Origin: an uncultured Acetatifactor sp.
GTDB lineage: Bacteria > Bacillota > Clostridia > Lachnospirales > Lachnospiraceae
Direction: 5' to 3'
DNA: 30,017 nt
Assembly (NCBI GenBank): GCA_910585805.1
Contig: CAJUFB010000044.1
Span: forward strand, 1 to 30,017
In this document: positions 15,662 to 25,083 of the stretch, piece by piece
Layout: every line of letters starts with the position of its first letter
How positions within the stretch are numbered: the stretch's first letter is position 1
Program-made: the position numbers and the translations under genes
The notes under the pieces: generated by a model
The model's database searches: none
What the model saw: the letters and a program-made list of their open reading frames with translations, nothing else
What the model was told of the DNA's origin: nothing

Positions 15662-16834
15662 TCAGCGCCTGCGGGTGTATTTCCGCAACATAGGAATTTT
15701 ATCATACATTGCCTGTAATGTATAGTCTAATTCTTCTTTTGTGGTGTATACGGAGAAACTGAAGCGGATCGTGGAATCCAGCAGCTCCCGCTCCACGCCG
15801 ATGGCCTTCAGCGTAACAGACGGCTGAGGCTTCCTTGCGGCGCAGGCGCTGCCCGCGGACACATAGATGCCGTCCTCCTCCAGAGCGTGAAGCAGTACCT
15901 CGCTGCGGACGCCGCTTATGGAGACGCTTACAATATGGGGCGCTGTCCCTGCCCCGTCGGGCGCTTCCGGAAGAAGCCCGTTGATCTTCACACCCTCCAG
16001 CCTTCTGACTCCCTCCATAAAGTAGCGCTTGCACTGGTACAGTCTCTTCATATCATCCTCATAATGCGCATACAACAGTTCCGCCGCCTTTGCAAACCCG
16101 GCAATGCCAGACACATTGTCCGTACCGGAGCGAAGGTTCATCTGCTGGCCGCCGCCGTGGAGAATGGGCTGGATCTTCACCTTATCGCCGATATACAAAA
16201 GCCCCACTCCCTTGGGGCCGTGAATCTTGTGCCCGCTGGCGGACAGAAGATCGATGCCCGCCTTTTTCGGGAAAATCTTTGCTTTCCCAAAGCCCTGCAC
16301 CGCATCCACATGAAAAAGCGTATTGGGGTTCATGCGCCTGATCAGCATTCCTGCTTCGGCAATGGGCTGCAGCGTCCCGATTTCGTTGTTGGTATGCATG
16401 ATGGAAACCAATATGGTGCCCGGCGTCATTGCCCGCTGCAGATCCCCCAGGGAAATGCAGCCCTGGGAATTTACCGGCAGATATGTCACCCTGTACCCCC
16501 TGGATTCCAGATAACGCATGGTATTTAAAACGGCCGGATGTTCCACCTGTGTGGTGATCAGGTGATTCCCCCGTCTGTCATTTGCCCGGGCGCAGCCGAT
16601 CAGGGCCATATTATCCGATTCGGTGCCCCCTGAAGTGAAAAATATCTCTTTCTCGTTTACTTTCAGAAGTCTGGCAAAGGTTTCTTTCGCATAACGCAGA
16701 TACTGCTCCGCCTGAACTCCTTTCATATGGAGACTGGAAGGATTGCCGTAATCCTCACACATAATCCTCGTCATCAGTTCCGCAACCTCCGGAAAAGCTC
16801 TGGTAGTAGCGGAATTATCCAGATATACTTCCAT
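15662..16834 (-). CDS. Cysteine desulfurase (NifS/IscS-like, NifZ position)
   Basis: A 390-residue PLP enzyme that takes sulfur from cysteine to give a persulfide. The N-terminus YLDNSATTRAFPEV, the histidine region TTQVEHPAVL, the PLP lysine in SGHKIHGPKG (Lys203) and RSGTDN are all intact. The active cysteine is Cys331 in SAGSACAARKPQPS. ATG 16834 has AAGGAG 7 bases upstream. Its position directly before thiI suggests it is the dedicated sulfur donor for s4U8, like NifZ; an additional Fe-S role is possible. A hairpin (16864-16897) separates it from rsmE. Confidence 0.93.
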   Translation of the reverse strand: MEVYLDNSATTRAFPEVAELMTRIMCEDYGNPSSLHMKGVQAEQYLRYAKETFARLLKVNEKEIFFTSGGTESDNMALIGCARANDRRGNHLITTQVEHPAVLNTMRYLESRGYRVTYLPVNSQGCISLGDLQRAMTPGTILVSIMHTNNEIGTLQPIAEAGMLIRRMNPNTLFHVDAVQGFGKAKIFPKKAGIDLLSASGHKIHGPKGVGLLYIGDKVKIQPILHGGGQQMNLRSGTDNVSGIAGFAKAAELLYAHYEDDMKRLYQCKRYFMEGVRRLEGVKINGLLPEAPDGAGTAPHIVSVSISGVRSEVLLHALEEDGIYVSAGSACAARKPQPSVTLKAIGVERELLDSTIRFSFSVYTTKEELDYTLQAMYDKIPMLRKYTRRR

Positions 16835-16863
16835 GGTTTTACTCCTTTATATAGATCGGATGG

Positions 16864-16897
16864 ACTGTCCGCGCCTGCAGCCCGGCAGACGGACAGT
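16864..16897. other. Hairpin between rsmE and the desulfurase gene
   Basis: ACTGTCCG (16864-16871) pairs perfectly with CGGACAGT (16890-16897). It ends about 20 bases before the desulfurase ribosome binding site. No T-run follows in the direction of transcription, so it looks like an intra-operon structure and not a strong terminator. Confidence 0.55.
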
Positions 16898-16974
16898 ATA
16901 TCTCGTACTCTATCATATGCATGGTACTCTGTCCCTGTCCCTTGCAGAAAGATTTTGATGCCGCGGAAGCGCCT

Positions 16975-17721
16975 TCAATTCTCCAACATGTACATGATCC
17001 ATGACAGCACTGTCATTCCTGCTGTCTCAGTCCTCAGAATCCGCTTTCCCAAGGTAATTGGTTCCACACCGTTAGACAACGCCAGCGCGATCTCCGCTTC
17101 CTCGAAACCGCCCTCCGGCCCTATAAACACGGCTATCTCCTGCCCGGGCTGCAGCGCTCCTATCTGTTCTTTCGTTTTGGACATATCCTCCGCCAGCTCA
17201 TAAGGGATCAATCTGACATCCATTGCAGATGCGGTCCTGACTGCTTCCTCAAATCCTGATACTCCTGTCACCTCCGGAATGACAGCCCGTTTGCTCTGCT
17301 TTGCCGCTGCCTCCGCAATCCCCTGCCATCGCTGTATTTTAGAAGCGGCTTTCCGTTCATCCAGCTTGACAATGCAGCGCCTGGCTGCCACCGGAATGAT
17401 CCTGTATACCCCCAGTTCTACCGCTTTCTGAATGATCAGTTCCATTTTGTCCGCCTTGGGAAGCGCCTGGAATAAGTATACACGGGCAGGCAGTTCCACT
17501 TTGTCCTCTTTGATGAATCGGAGCTCACAGACAATCCTGTCTTCTTCCATACTCCGAATGCCGCAGCGATATTCCCTGCCGTCCTGCCCGTTGCTGACAG
17601 ATATTTCCTCTCCCGGCTTCATGCGGAGTACGTTTCTGACATGATTTACATCCGCCCCGACAATTGTGACGCTCTTGTCATTTATATTGATCTGCTCTGG
17701 AGCCACAAAAAACTGATGCAT
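16975..17721 (-). CDS. rsmE: 16S rRNA (uracil-1498-N3)-methyltransferase RsmE
   Basis: A 248-residue SPOUT methyltransferase acting on U1498 of 16S rRNA. The N-terminal PUA-like part (MHQFFVAPEQ, HVRNVLRMKPGEEI) is followed by FQALPKADKMELIIQKAVELG. The knot motifs IGPEGGF (residues 200-206) and LGKRILRTETA (224-234) bind SAM. ATG 17721 has AAGGA about 6 bases upstream. It follows prmA by about 90 bases, the common clostridial dnaJ-prmA-rsmE order apart from the inserted envelope genes. Confidence 0.95.
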   Translation of the reverse strand: MHQFFVAPEQININDKSVTIVGADVNHVRNVLRMKPGEEISVSNGQDGREYRCGIRSMEEDRIVCELRFIKEDKVELPARVYLFQALPKADKMELIIQKAVELGVYRIIPVAARRCIVKLDERKAASKIQRWQGIAEAAAKQSKRAVIPEVTGVSGFEEAVRTASAMDVRLIPYELAEDMSKTKEQIGALQPGQEIAVFIGPEGGFEEAEIALALSNGVEPITLGKRILRTETAGMTVLSWIMYMLEN

Positions 17722-17810
17722 ACATTTCCTTTCCCGGCTGCCCTATGCCAGCCTGATCTCCTTCCTGTAAGCCGCATTCTCTCCTGTCGCAATACGCACC
17801 CTTTCCTGCT

Positions 17811-18794
17811 CTACTTCTGCGCGGTCACACTGACCCATTCCCCTTGGTATGTGACCTCCAGCACGTTCAGCCCGGCTGCCTTTACGGCCTCCACCACCGT
17901 GTCTTCCCTGTCGTCGATAATGCCGGACGTGATATAGATTCCCCCTTTTTTCAGCTGATGTAGGATCACCGGGGTCAGGGGTACCAGCACATCCGCAAGG
18001 ATATTCGCCACAACAATATCGTAGCATTCATAGCCCACTTTATCCTGTACGTTTTTATCCGTGATAATATTGCCGATCATCATCTCAAAACGTTCCGGCT
18101 CGATTCCGTTCGCCAGACAGTTCTGCTCCACTGCCTCCGCCGCGCAGGGATCCAGATCTGTGCCCACCGCATGCTCCGCCCCGAACATCAGTGAAAGGAT
18201 TGCCAGGATTCCGCTGCCTGTGCCCACATCCAGAAGCTTCGTTCCCGAAGTGACATGCTTCCGCAGCTGTCTGATGCACAGCTGTGTGGTCTCATGCATT
18301 CCCGTTCCGAAAGCGGTGCCGGGGTCTATGTGCAGCACCGTCCTGTCCTCGTCCTCCGTCTTAACATCCTCCCAGGAAGGGATCACCAGAATATCGTCTA
18401 TATAAAACTGATGAAAATACTGCTTCCAGTTATTGATCCAGTCCAGATCTTCCGTCTCCTCCACTGTGACAGAGCCTTCACCAATCTCGCAGAACCGGCG
18501 CAGCTCCTCCAGTTCCCGCTTTATATTCTCCAGAACCGCTGCTTCATCGGTCTGTTCCCCCAGAACCTCCAGACTGCCATCCTCCTTCTCCTCCACAAAA
18601 AAGCTCAGATAAGCAATGCCGTCGTCTTCCTGGCTCTCCGGAAGAATATCCACGAACATCTGCTCCTTCTCCAGGGCAGTCAGGGGAATCTTGTCCTCGA
18701 TCTGAGCCCCTTCCAAGCCTATGTCGTACAACGTACTGATGATAATGTCTTCGGCGTCCGTTACTGTTTTTATTTTGAATTTTTTCCATTTCAT
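17811..18794 (-). CDS. prmA: Ribosomal protein L11 methyltransferase PrmA
   Basis: About 327 residues. ATG 18794 (MKWKKFKIKTVTDAED) is chosen because GGAGG lies 9 bases upstream; the frame is open to 18917, but that extension is Arg/Lys-rich and unlike the family. The N-terminal substrate-binding domain is followed by DPGTAFGTGMHETT (158-171), the SAM motif LLDVGTGSGILAI (187-199) and DIVVANILADVLVPL. PrmA trimethylates amino groups of L11. Confidence 0.94.
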   Translation of the reverse strand: MKWKKFKIKTVTDAEDIIISTLYDIGLEGAQIEDKIPLTALEKEQMFVDILPESQEDDGIAYLSFFVEEKEDGSLEVLGEQTDEAAVLENIKRELEELRRFCEIGEGSVTVEETEDLDWINNWKQYFHQFYIDDILVIPSWEDVKTEDEDRTVLHIDPGTAFGTGMHETTQLCIRQLRKHVTSGTKLLDVGTGSGILAILSLMFGAEHAVGTDLDPCAAEAVEQNCLANGIEPERFEMMIGNIITDKNVQDKVGYECYDIVVANILADVLVPLTPVILHQLKKGGIYITSGIIDDREDTVVEAVKAAGLNVLEVTYQGEWVSVTAQK

Positions 18795-18913
18795 TGGCAA
18801 TTTCCTCCGCTGCTTTCTTCTATCCTGCTGCCCGCAGTCCCCGTCTCCCGGCTCTCGTCCGCTGTTCCCTCCGATATATTTCTGCCGTTCGCTTTTCGGC
18901 TGCCATCGCATTT

Positions 18914-20686
18914 TCATGCGACAGATTCATCCCTGTTTTTTCGTCTTTCCGCTTCGCACATCCCAATGACCAGAAATAAAAGCGGCGCATTCAATACCTG
19001 TTGGAAACTGACCATCGAGTGGAGGCCATACATTACCAGCGCCAGCAATCCTGTGCCTCCCATGCAAAGCCATATCAAACTTCCCTGTCGCCCCTGCCTG
19101 TCCGTTTCCTCTCGCCTTCTTTTCCCGCCGCTGCTGCCATATCTGTACATCCCTGCAAGAAAAATCGCCAGATAACCGGCCGTTCCCAGAATTCCCACAT
19201 TACAGAGCTGGTTCAGGATCTCATTGTGGGCATTCGTAAAGACTGCCCCCTCCCAGTGCTCTCCTTTCCAGACATCCGTATCCGCTCCCAGCCTGCCAAA
19301 GACAGCTTCCCCGTAGCAGTCAGGTCCGGCTCCCAGCAGCTTCCCCTTTACATCCGCCTCCATAAAGCTTTCCACGGCAATGCGCCACAGAAACCCCCGT
19401 CCGCTTCCGAAGCTGTCATCGAATCTGCGCCGGAACAGCCACCCCGCCAACACAAGCACCGCCGCCAAAAGCGCCAGAGCAGCCAGCGGTAATGCCTTTC
19501 TCGCCCACCCTTTGCCGGCTCCCCGCTGCGTCTCTTCTACAGGTATCGCTTCCTGCCTTCCTTTCTCTCCTGCCGGATCCCCGCCATAAGAGTCTCCGCC
19601 CTTTTTCCCCTGCAGCAAGAAAACAAAGAGGCAGATCACTGCTGCCAGCATCCACCCATACCAGCTGGTAAATGCAAAAATGTTTCCATCCGCCACCACT
19701 GCGGCCTTATTTCCCCGCAGCCGCATCAGCGCTTCCATCAAAGGCATGCAAAAGAAGGTTCCCGCCAAAAGCAGCAACAGCTTTCCCCACATGCCGCTCT
19801 GCCGCCTTCCCAGCCAAAAGCACACTGCCACACATGCCCCCAGGATCAGCAGACCGCTCTGGCTGCCCTGAATCAGCAGCAGTACAAAGGCAGACACCGA
19901 TATCAGATACAGCAGCGTCTGCAGCCACCGTCTCTCCTCCCTGAAAAAATGAACCGTCACAAACGCCATGGCAACACTGTAATATCCGCACAGCCAATTG
20001 ATATTTCCAAGGGTAGACAGCATGTGACTGTACTCCCAGTCTCTGCTGTTCCAGCTTCCCATCAGCCCCAGCGGATCAATCCCCAGCCTGTGAAGCAATC
20101 CCAGCAGCGTCACAAGAAAGAAAGCCGCCTCGCCCAGATACACCGGCAAAGCTGCGCCGGTATACTGTCTTGATACGAAAAAATAGATCCAGATGAACAG
20201 AAGCTGGGAGATTGCTCCCATGTACCAGCCCTCATAACCGACCCAGGCCAGTTTTCCGTAAGAGCTGCAAACGGCCGAAACGATCACACAGATACCGTAA
20301 CTTATCATCGCAAGGTCCATGCCGCTGAAGACGGTTTGTCTCCGCCTGGTCTCCCTTCTCTGTTTCCGCTCCGCATTTTTCCTGTCAGGCCCTTCTCTGC
20401 GGACAGCTCCGTCTCCCTTCAAACCTGCCTGAACCACCATATCTTCCTGTATTTTACGATATGCCCGCCGTTTCCTTACATATCCTGTCACACTTCTGAC
20501 ACGCTCAGGCATCCCGGCAAGCAGCCAGGCTCCCAGGCACAGAAAAGAAAGATTCCGAAACAGCGTATATTTTATATCGCCCAACTGCCAATATCCGTCT
20601 CCGGTATACAAAGGCAGCACAGCCAGCAGTATGACCAGATACAAATTGCACAAAAGCCCTAAAAATTCATTTTTTTCTTCTTTCAT
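18914..20686 (-). CDS. O-antigen ligase/polymerase-like membrane protein (Wzy_C family)
   Basis: A 590-residue multi-pass protein. The C-terminal outside loop shows the family pattern: SGRGFLWRIAVESF, LLGAGPDCYGEAVF, then AHNEILNQLCNVGILG. Proteins of this kind join or polymerise lipid-linked glycans on the outer face of the membrane; in Gram-positives they may act on wall or capsular polysaccharide. Two hydrophilic loops are unusually long: residues about 59-121 (very Arg/Lys-rich) and about 358-400 (Gly/Glu-rich). The start overlaps the end of the upstream membrane-protein gene by 20 bases, implying coupling, and no clear ribosome binding site is visible. It ends about 120 bases before prmA, and so interrupts the dnaJ-prmA neighbourhood. 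Confidence 0.82.
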   Translation of the reverse strand: MKEEKNEFLGLLCNLYLVILLAVLPLYTGDGYWQLGDIKYTLFRNLSFLCLGAWLLAGMPERVRSVTGYVRKRRAYRKIQEDMVVQAGLKGDGAVRREGPDRKNAERKQRRETRRRQTVFSGMDLAMISYGICVIVSAVCSSYGKLAWVGYEGWYMGAISQLLFIWIYFFVSRQYTGAALPVYLGEAAFFLVTLLGLLHRLGIDPLGLMGSWNSRDWEYSHMLSTLGNINWLCGYYSVAMAFVTVHFFREERRWLQTLLYLISVSAFVLLLIQGSQSGLLILGACVAVCFWLGRRQSGMWGKLLLLLAGTFFCMPLMEALMRLRGNKAAVVADGNIFAFTSWYGWMLAAVICLFVFLLQGKKGGDSYGGDPAGEKGRQEAIPVEETQRGAGKGWARKALPLAALALLAAVLVLAGWLFRRRFDDSFGSGRGFLWRIAVESFMEADVKGKLLGAGPDCYGEAVFGRLGADTDVWKGEHWEGAVFTNAHNEILNQLCNVGILGTAGYLAIFLAGMYRYGSSGGKRRREETDRQGRQGSLIWLCMGGTGLLALVMYGLHSMVSFQQVLNAPLLFLVIGMCEAERRKNRDESVA

Positions 20687-22487
20687 GATTCATGATTATA
20701 CTCTTTTTTTCCTCATTTGAAAAGAGAAAATCAACCGTAAGAACCTGCACATTTTTTTCACTTTTCTGAAACCCGAAGATCAGATATTCCCCGCCATTCG
20801 AAGCCACAAATGTATCTTCCAGCTGAGCGTCGGCGCCAATCCTCTCCTCCAAATAATCCAGCACCCTTCCATACTGCATTTCCATATCGGCGGAAGCGAT
20901 CAGGTATATCGCACTGCAGTCTGCAAAGTAATCCTTCGTATACTGACAGAGTCCGGGAGCTCCGGAATACCAGCAGCCTGTGATCACGCCGTTCCGCCGT
21001 CCATATATTTCGGTCTCAAAAGCGCTGCCCCGATAATAGATCAGAGAGCTTGCATCTATAAAAAAGCGTTTTTCCGGATGCGCGTTGCAATAGGAAATCA
21101 TATCCTGCATGCCTGTGAAATAAACGGCTTCTGCGGCATGCGCCTCAGAAAAGCTGCTATATTGTGTCCCCAGAGCCTTTGCCCCAAAAGGCAGAAGCAT
21201 AAGCGTCATCAGTACAGGCAGGCTTCTTCTCAAAGAAGCGTTTTTATCTGTACGTAATTTCATTTTCTCTTCCTGATTGCCCACAGCCGTAAACAGCAGG
21301 CAAAGCAGCAGCGCAATCTCCCCTAAATACAGTGGAATCATCACTCTGGGCGGCGTCCTGTCCCCATAGAGAAGAAAGATCCATATGACGCTGCGCCCCA
21401 GGAAAAGCCCTGCCAGCGGCAGCAAAAGGGCAGGGCATCTCCCGATGAAAATAAATACCAGAAGAACCGCCCACGCAGCCATCAGCAGCCGGTTTAAGCC
21501 CCCTGTATTTTCTCCAATAATATAGCCATCCAAAAATCGTCTGCATATCTCCGCCGCCCCCGGCTTCGCTTCCTGGCTGCGGGCCACTTCCGCTACTTCC
21601 AGCAGGCAGTCGCCGGAAAGGTTTTCTTCTATCATTGTATATACGTCAAACGCGGCATATTGCTTTTCCGTTACATTGTATTTTCCAAGAATGGAACGGA
21701 CCTGATTATACTCCGGAATGGCAGCATAATCCGTGATAGCTGTAACAGCATCATTAATCTTATCATATTCTTTCCATCCTGGACCCGCATGGAAGATCCT
21801 CCGGCTGCCTGTACCAATCAATAAGACGATCAGCACAAGGGCCGCTGCCCGGAACAGGGGAATACACTTTTTTACCCAGTCTCTCCCGGAAAAAGCCCGG
21901 AACCGGTACAGCCCGTGTTCCGCAAAATAAGCCCCGGAAAGCGCCAGAAAACCCATTGGCTGAATCATGAGCATTGCATTGCTCCGCAGAAGAAATGCCA
22001 GAAGCTCCAACAGAAAGAAAAGCACATACCGCACTTTCCCTTCGGGATAAAGCAGAAAGCAAAGGTATCCGGTTATGGCGAGAAGCGCGGCCGTGGAAGT
22101 AAACTGTATCCCGGCAATGACATGAAATCCGGCAGCATACAGGATAATGCAGCACACAATTGCAAAAAAGCAGTCCTGTCTGCTTTTGCAGCGGCCAAGA
22201 AACGCATTCGCAACGAAAAACCAGCACAGAAACTGAAACAGCACGAGCATGCCCCCATACCAGGGAACGGCCGTTGTCATACGATAAAGCAAAGACAGTA
22301 TAAAGCCCAGAATGTAATCCACATAATAAGCATGAGCCTCCGGAGTACCGGTCATAGCCCCTGAAAAGATCTCCGAGATCAACCGGTCATCATTGGTTTC
22401 AAAAAAGATGCCCACATAACGATGAATGAAGAAGATCCAGGCAGCCGCCATACAGAAAGCCATGGGAATGCGGATTTTTTTATCCAT
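20667..22487 (-). CDS. Multi-pass membrane protein of unknown function, envelope-glycan context
   Basis: About 606 residues. ATG 22487 (MDKKIRIPMAFCMAA) has AGGAGG 9 bases upstream; the frame is open to 22574. After the first helix comes GIFFETNDDRLISEIFSG, an acidic loop like those after the first helix of GT-C-type enzymes, then about ten membrane helices. A soluble C-terminal part of roughly 130 residues follows (KRFFIDASSLIYYRG, CSAIYLIASADMEMQYG). That layout, helices plus a late soluble domain, is like the GT-C-like protein at 1534-3687, but I see no direct sequence match. The O-antigen-ligase-like gene overlaps its end. A glycosyltransferase or polymer-export role is inferred from context only. 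Confidence 0.7.
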   Translation of the reverse strand: MDKKIRIPMAFCMAAAWIFFIHRYVGIFFETNDDRLISEIFSGAMTGTPEAHAYYVDYILGFILSLLYRMTTAVPWYGGMLVLFQFLCWFFVANAFLGRCKSRQDCFFAIVCCIILYAAGFHVIAGIQFTSTAALLAITGYLCFLLYPEGKVRYVLFFLLELLAFLLRSNAMLMIQPMGFLALSGAYFAEHGLYRFRAFSGRDWVKKCIPLFRAAALVLIVLLIGTGSRRIFHAGPGWKEYDKINDAVTAITDYAAIPEYNQVRSILGKYNVTEKQYAAFDVYTMIEENLSGDCLLEVAEVARSQEAKPGAAEICRRFLDGYIIGENTGGLNRLLMAAWAVLLVFIFIGRCPALLLPLAGLFLGRSVIWIFLLYGDRTPPRVMIPLYLGEIALLLCLLFTAVGNQEEKMKLRTDKNASLRRSLPVLMTLMLLPFGAKALGTQYSSFSEAHAAEAVYFTGMQDMISYCNAHPEKRFFIDASSLIYYRGSAFETEIYGRRNGVITGCWYSGAPGLCQYTKDYFADCSAIYLIASADMEMQYGRVLDYLEERIGADAQLEDTFVASNGGEYLIFGFQKSEKNVQVLTVDFLFSNEEKKSIIMNHERRKK

Positions 22488-22722
22488 TACAAAAAACCTC
22501 CTGAAAATATATACTTGTATCCATATGCTCATCCGGTATCGCCTTGCCATAAAAGCAGTCATTGCACTGCACACCGGAGCGACCTGCCACTATGCAAAAG
22601 CATCCGCCCCTTCTGCTTCCCTGTCCGAACCAGAACCCTCTCCCGTCAAAACTTCCCTGACAGAAAATATCCTGACCCCGGAAAGACCCCAAAGTGCGGA
22701 TGCCGTCCTATCAATGTCAACC
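22488..22722 (-). other. Gap between dnaJ and the envelope membrane-protein gene
   Basis: These 235 bases contain no supported gene. A TTGACA occurs just after the dnaJ stop on the minus strand but lacks a matching -10 at normal spacing. No terminator with a T-run was seen, so the envelope genes may be transcribed by read-through from dnaJ. Confidence 0.4.
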
Positions 22723-23907
22723 TTATAATTTCCAACGTTTCTTCTTTTTGCCTTCTGTGGCGTTCTCTTTGCCCTCACCGCCATGATGCTCCTGCTCTGT
22801 GGCTGCTTTCGCCGCATTCAGGGAGTTTCCGGTGATCTCGTCAAACTGGCGCAGCAGTTCCTTCGCCTCAGGCTTCAGTTTATCCGGAACCTGTACCACC
22901 AGGGTGACATAATGGTCTCCGCGCACATCCTTATTCCGCCAGGACGGTACGCCTTTGCCGCGAAGCCTGATCCTGGTGTCTGTCTGGGTACCTGCCTTCA
23001 CGTCATAGATCACTTTGCCGTCCACCGTATCGATCATTACCTCGCCGCCCAGGGCTGCTACCGCGAAAGAAACCGGCACTGTGGAGTATATATCGAAATC
23101 CTGCCTCTGGAAGATAGGATGCCGTCCCACGATCACTTCGATCAGCACATCGCCTCTGGGACCGCCGTTGATCCCCGGCTCTCCCAGGCCAGGCATACGG
23201 GTGGACTGTCCGTTGTCGATTCCTGCGGGAATATCAACGGAATACCGTTTCTTCATTGCGATGTACCCCGTTCCGCGGCAGTCGGCGCATTTTTCCTTGA
23301 TGATCTTGCCGCTGCCCTGACAGTCCGGACAACTCTGCACATTGCGGACCGTGCCGAAGAGGGACTGCTGCGTAAACATCACCTGTCCCTTGCCGCCGCA
23401 CTTCGGGCAGATCTCAGGGCTGGTGCCGGGTTTGGCTCCGGAACCGTTACAGGTCTTACAGGTTTCCTTCACGTTCAGTTCGATTTCCTTCTTACAGCCA
23501 AATACAGCCTCCTCGAATGTAATCCGTACGCTGGTCCTTAGGTTTGCTCCCTTCATGGGGCCGTTGCTGCGGGATCTGCTGCGCCCGCCGCCAAAAAGAT
23601 CGCCGAAGATATCGCTGAAAATATCGCCGAAATCCGCTCCGCTGAAATCAAAGCCGCCTGCTCCGCCTGCGCCTCCCTCAAAGGCTGCATGCCCGAACTG
23701 GTCATACTGGCGCCGCTTATCCGGATCACTCAGCACAGCATACGCTTCCGAAGCTTCTTTGAATTTCTTCTCCGCCTCCGCATCCCCGGGATTCATGTCC
23801 GGATGATACTTCTTCGCCAGAACACGGTATGCTTTCTTGATTGCAGCATCATCTGCACTTTTGTCCACGCCAAGGACTTCATAATAGTCTCGCTTCTGCT
23901 CTGCCAT
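22723..23907 (-). CDS. dnaJ: Chaperone protein DnaJ
   Basis: A 394-residue type I J-protein, cochaperone of DnaK. The J domain has the HPD triad at residues 35-37, a Gly/Phe-rich linker spans about 76-110, and four CxxCxGxG zinc repeats use the cysteine pairs 150/153, 167/170, 193/196 and 207/210. The C-terminal substrate domain follows, ending in a basic KKKKRWKL tail. It would normally sit next to dnaK; here an acyltransferase gene lies between. No CIRCE was seen upstream, so its heat control would depend on transcription from hrcA or an unseen promoter. Confidence 0.96.
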   Translation of the reverse strand: MAEQKRDYYEVLGVDKSADDAAIKKAYRVLAKKYHPDMNPGDAEAEKKFKEASEAYAVLSDPDKRRQYDQFGHAAFEGGAGGAGGFDFSGADFGDIFSDIFGDLFGGGRSRSRSNGPMKGANLRTSVRITFEEAVFGCKKEIELNVKETCKTCNGSGAKPGTSPEICPKCGGKGQVMFTQQSLFGTVRNVQSCPDCQGSGKIIKEKCADCRGTGYIAMKKRYSVDIPAGIDNGQSTRMPGLGEPGINGGPRGDVLIEVIVGRHPIFQRQDFDIYSTVPVSFAVAALGGEVMIDTVDGKVIYDVKAGTQTDTRIRLRGKGVPSWRNKDVRGDHYVTLVVQVPDKLKPEAKELLRQFDEITGNSLNAAKAATEQEHHGGEGKENATEGKKKKRWKL

Positions 23908-24021
23908 TGTTACACCTCTTCACCCTATCCTGTATTCTGCCGCCCTGAGGCAGCTCAATTTATTCTGATTCACCCGCCTGCCCGGCAGATATCCCAAATC
24001 AAGATCCTGAACCCTCTCAGT

Positions 24022-25041
24022 TTATCTGTCCGGCAGAAACCGTTTCACAATCGTCCTGTATAATTTGACCTCAGATAGATAATATACCACATATGCCGCC
24101 AGAAGGTCAATGCAAAATATGATCGCAAACAAACTGATAAAGATTCCTCCTCCGCTGCTGATGCCCAATCTCTGCACAAGATTCCATGCAGCTCCAAGCA
24201 AAAACAGCGTCATTCCATGTACCACAAATAATGAATAACAGCATTTCTTCAACGGCTTCAAAAACCTGCAGGCAAACAGCCGCTGCAAAACAGGCAGACA
24301 GTAAAATGCTGCCACGATGAGCATTGCGGCCGCAATATCCCTGTAATAGATCACTGTGCTCTCTTCTCCTCTGGGCAGCAGCCATACCATCGGCAGGATC
24401 CCCAGCAGCCACCAGTTTTCAGCCAGTCCGCTCTGCCTCAGCCTCCAGGCAGCCTCATAGCAGAATCCGCCGGCTACCACAGCCAGCAGCCACACATCTC
24501 CCAGCAATACCAGGAGCATAAGCAGGCCCGGATACAGAACCATTGGCCGGAAACCACGTCTCTGCAGATAACAGATCAGACAGATCAGGATATTTCCCAC
24601 CAGAAATGACCCGATGCACCACAGATTCCGATTGGCCTCACTCCATCCCGGGATCAGGGCCGTTTTCAGATATGCCGACACATTGACAGGCTCCCCTGTC
24701 AGCTTCAGCACAATGCCAAACAGAAAACCGCTTACCATCACCGGAAGCATCAGCCGAAAATATCTGCTGATGATAAATTCTCCCACATCACATTCTTTTT
24801 TCCCGGCATATTTCATCGCCGTAAGGAATCCGCTGATAACACAAAGAAGAGCCAACGCATATTTTCCCGTCCACCCGTACATAAGCAGCCCAAGCTTTCC
24901 GTCCCTTGCAAGGTGCGTCTGCATCATTGAAATTCCGGTCAGATAATAAAAGCATTCTCCGTCAAAATGGGAAAGAACAATAAAAAGTATAGACCACAAC
25001 CGCAATGTATCTATATAGTCATATCTCTCTTTCTCCATCAT
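24022..25041 (-). CDS. Acyltransferase family 3 (OafA-type) membrane protein
   Basis: About 339 residues starting at one of two adjacent ATGs (25041 or 25038) behind GGAGTAGG; the frame is open to 25104. The N-terminus YIDTLRLWSILFIVLSHF is the classic start of the acyltransferase-3 family, which moves acyl groups, often acetyl, onto extracellular glycans. About ten membrane helices follow, with ALLCVISGFLTAMKYAGKK and ISRYFRLMLPVMVSG as family-like segments. It is inserted between dnaK and dnaJ, which are adjacent in most clostridia. A partial copy of the dispersed repeat lies about 45 bases upstream. The substrate is unknown; a link with the other envelope genes here is plausible. Confidence 0.87.
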   Translation of the reverse strand: MMEKERYDYIDTLRLWSILFIVLSHFDGECFYYLTGISMMQTHLARDGKLGLLMYGWTGKYALALLCVISGFLTAMKYAGKKECDVGEFIISRYFRLMLPVMVSGFLFGIVLKLTGEPVNVSAYLKTALIPGWSEANRNLWCIGSFLVGNILICLICYLQRRGFRPMVLYPGLLMLLVLLGDVWLLAVVAGGFCYEAAWRLRQSGLAENWWLLGILPMVWLLPRGEESTVIYYRDIAAAMLIVAAFYCLPVLQRLFACRFLKPLKKCCYSLFVVHGMTLFLLGAAWNLVQRLGISSGGGIFISLFAIIFCIDLLAAYVVYYLSEVKLYRTIVKRFLPDR

Positions 25042-25083
25042 CCTACTCCAACTCATCACCACGGATGATTCGTATTGTATCAA

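Noticed and set aside
14770..15693. Plus-strand open frame of 307 codons
   Set aside because: It lies antisense to thiI and the end of the desulfurase gene, which have full family motifs.
18795..18917. N-terminal extension of PrmA to 18917
   Set aside because: The extension is Arg/Lys/Gln-rich and unlike PrmA, while ATG 18794 has a good GGAGG and the family-typical first residues.
18255..19175. Plus-strand open frame of 306 codons
   Set aside because: It is antisense to prmA and the ligase-like gene, and has no ribosome binding site or family signature that I can see.
22488..22722. Small open frames between dnaJ and the membrane-protein gene
   Set aside because: They lack ribosome binding sites, and none has a recognisable product.
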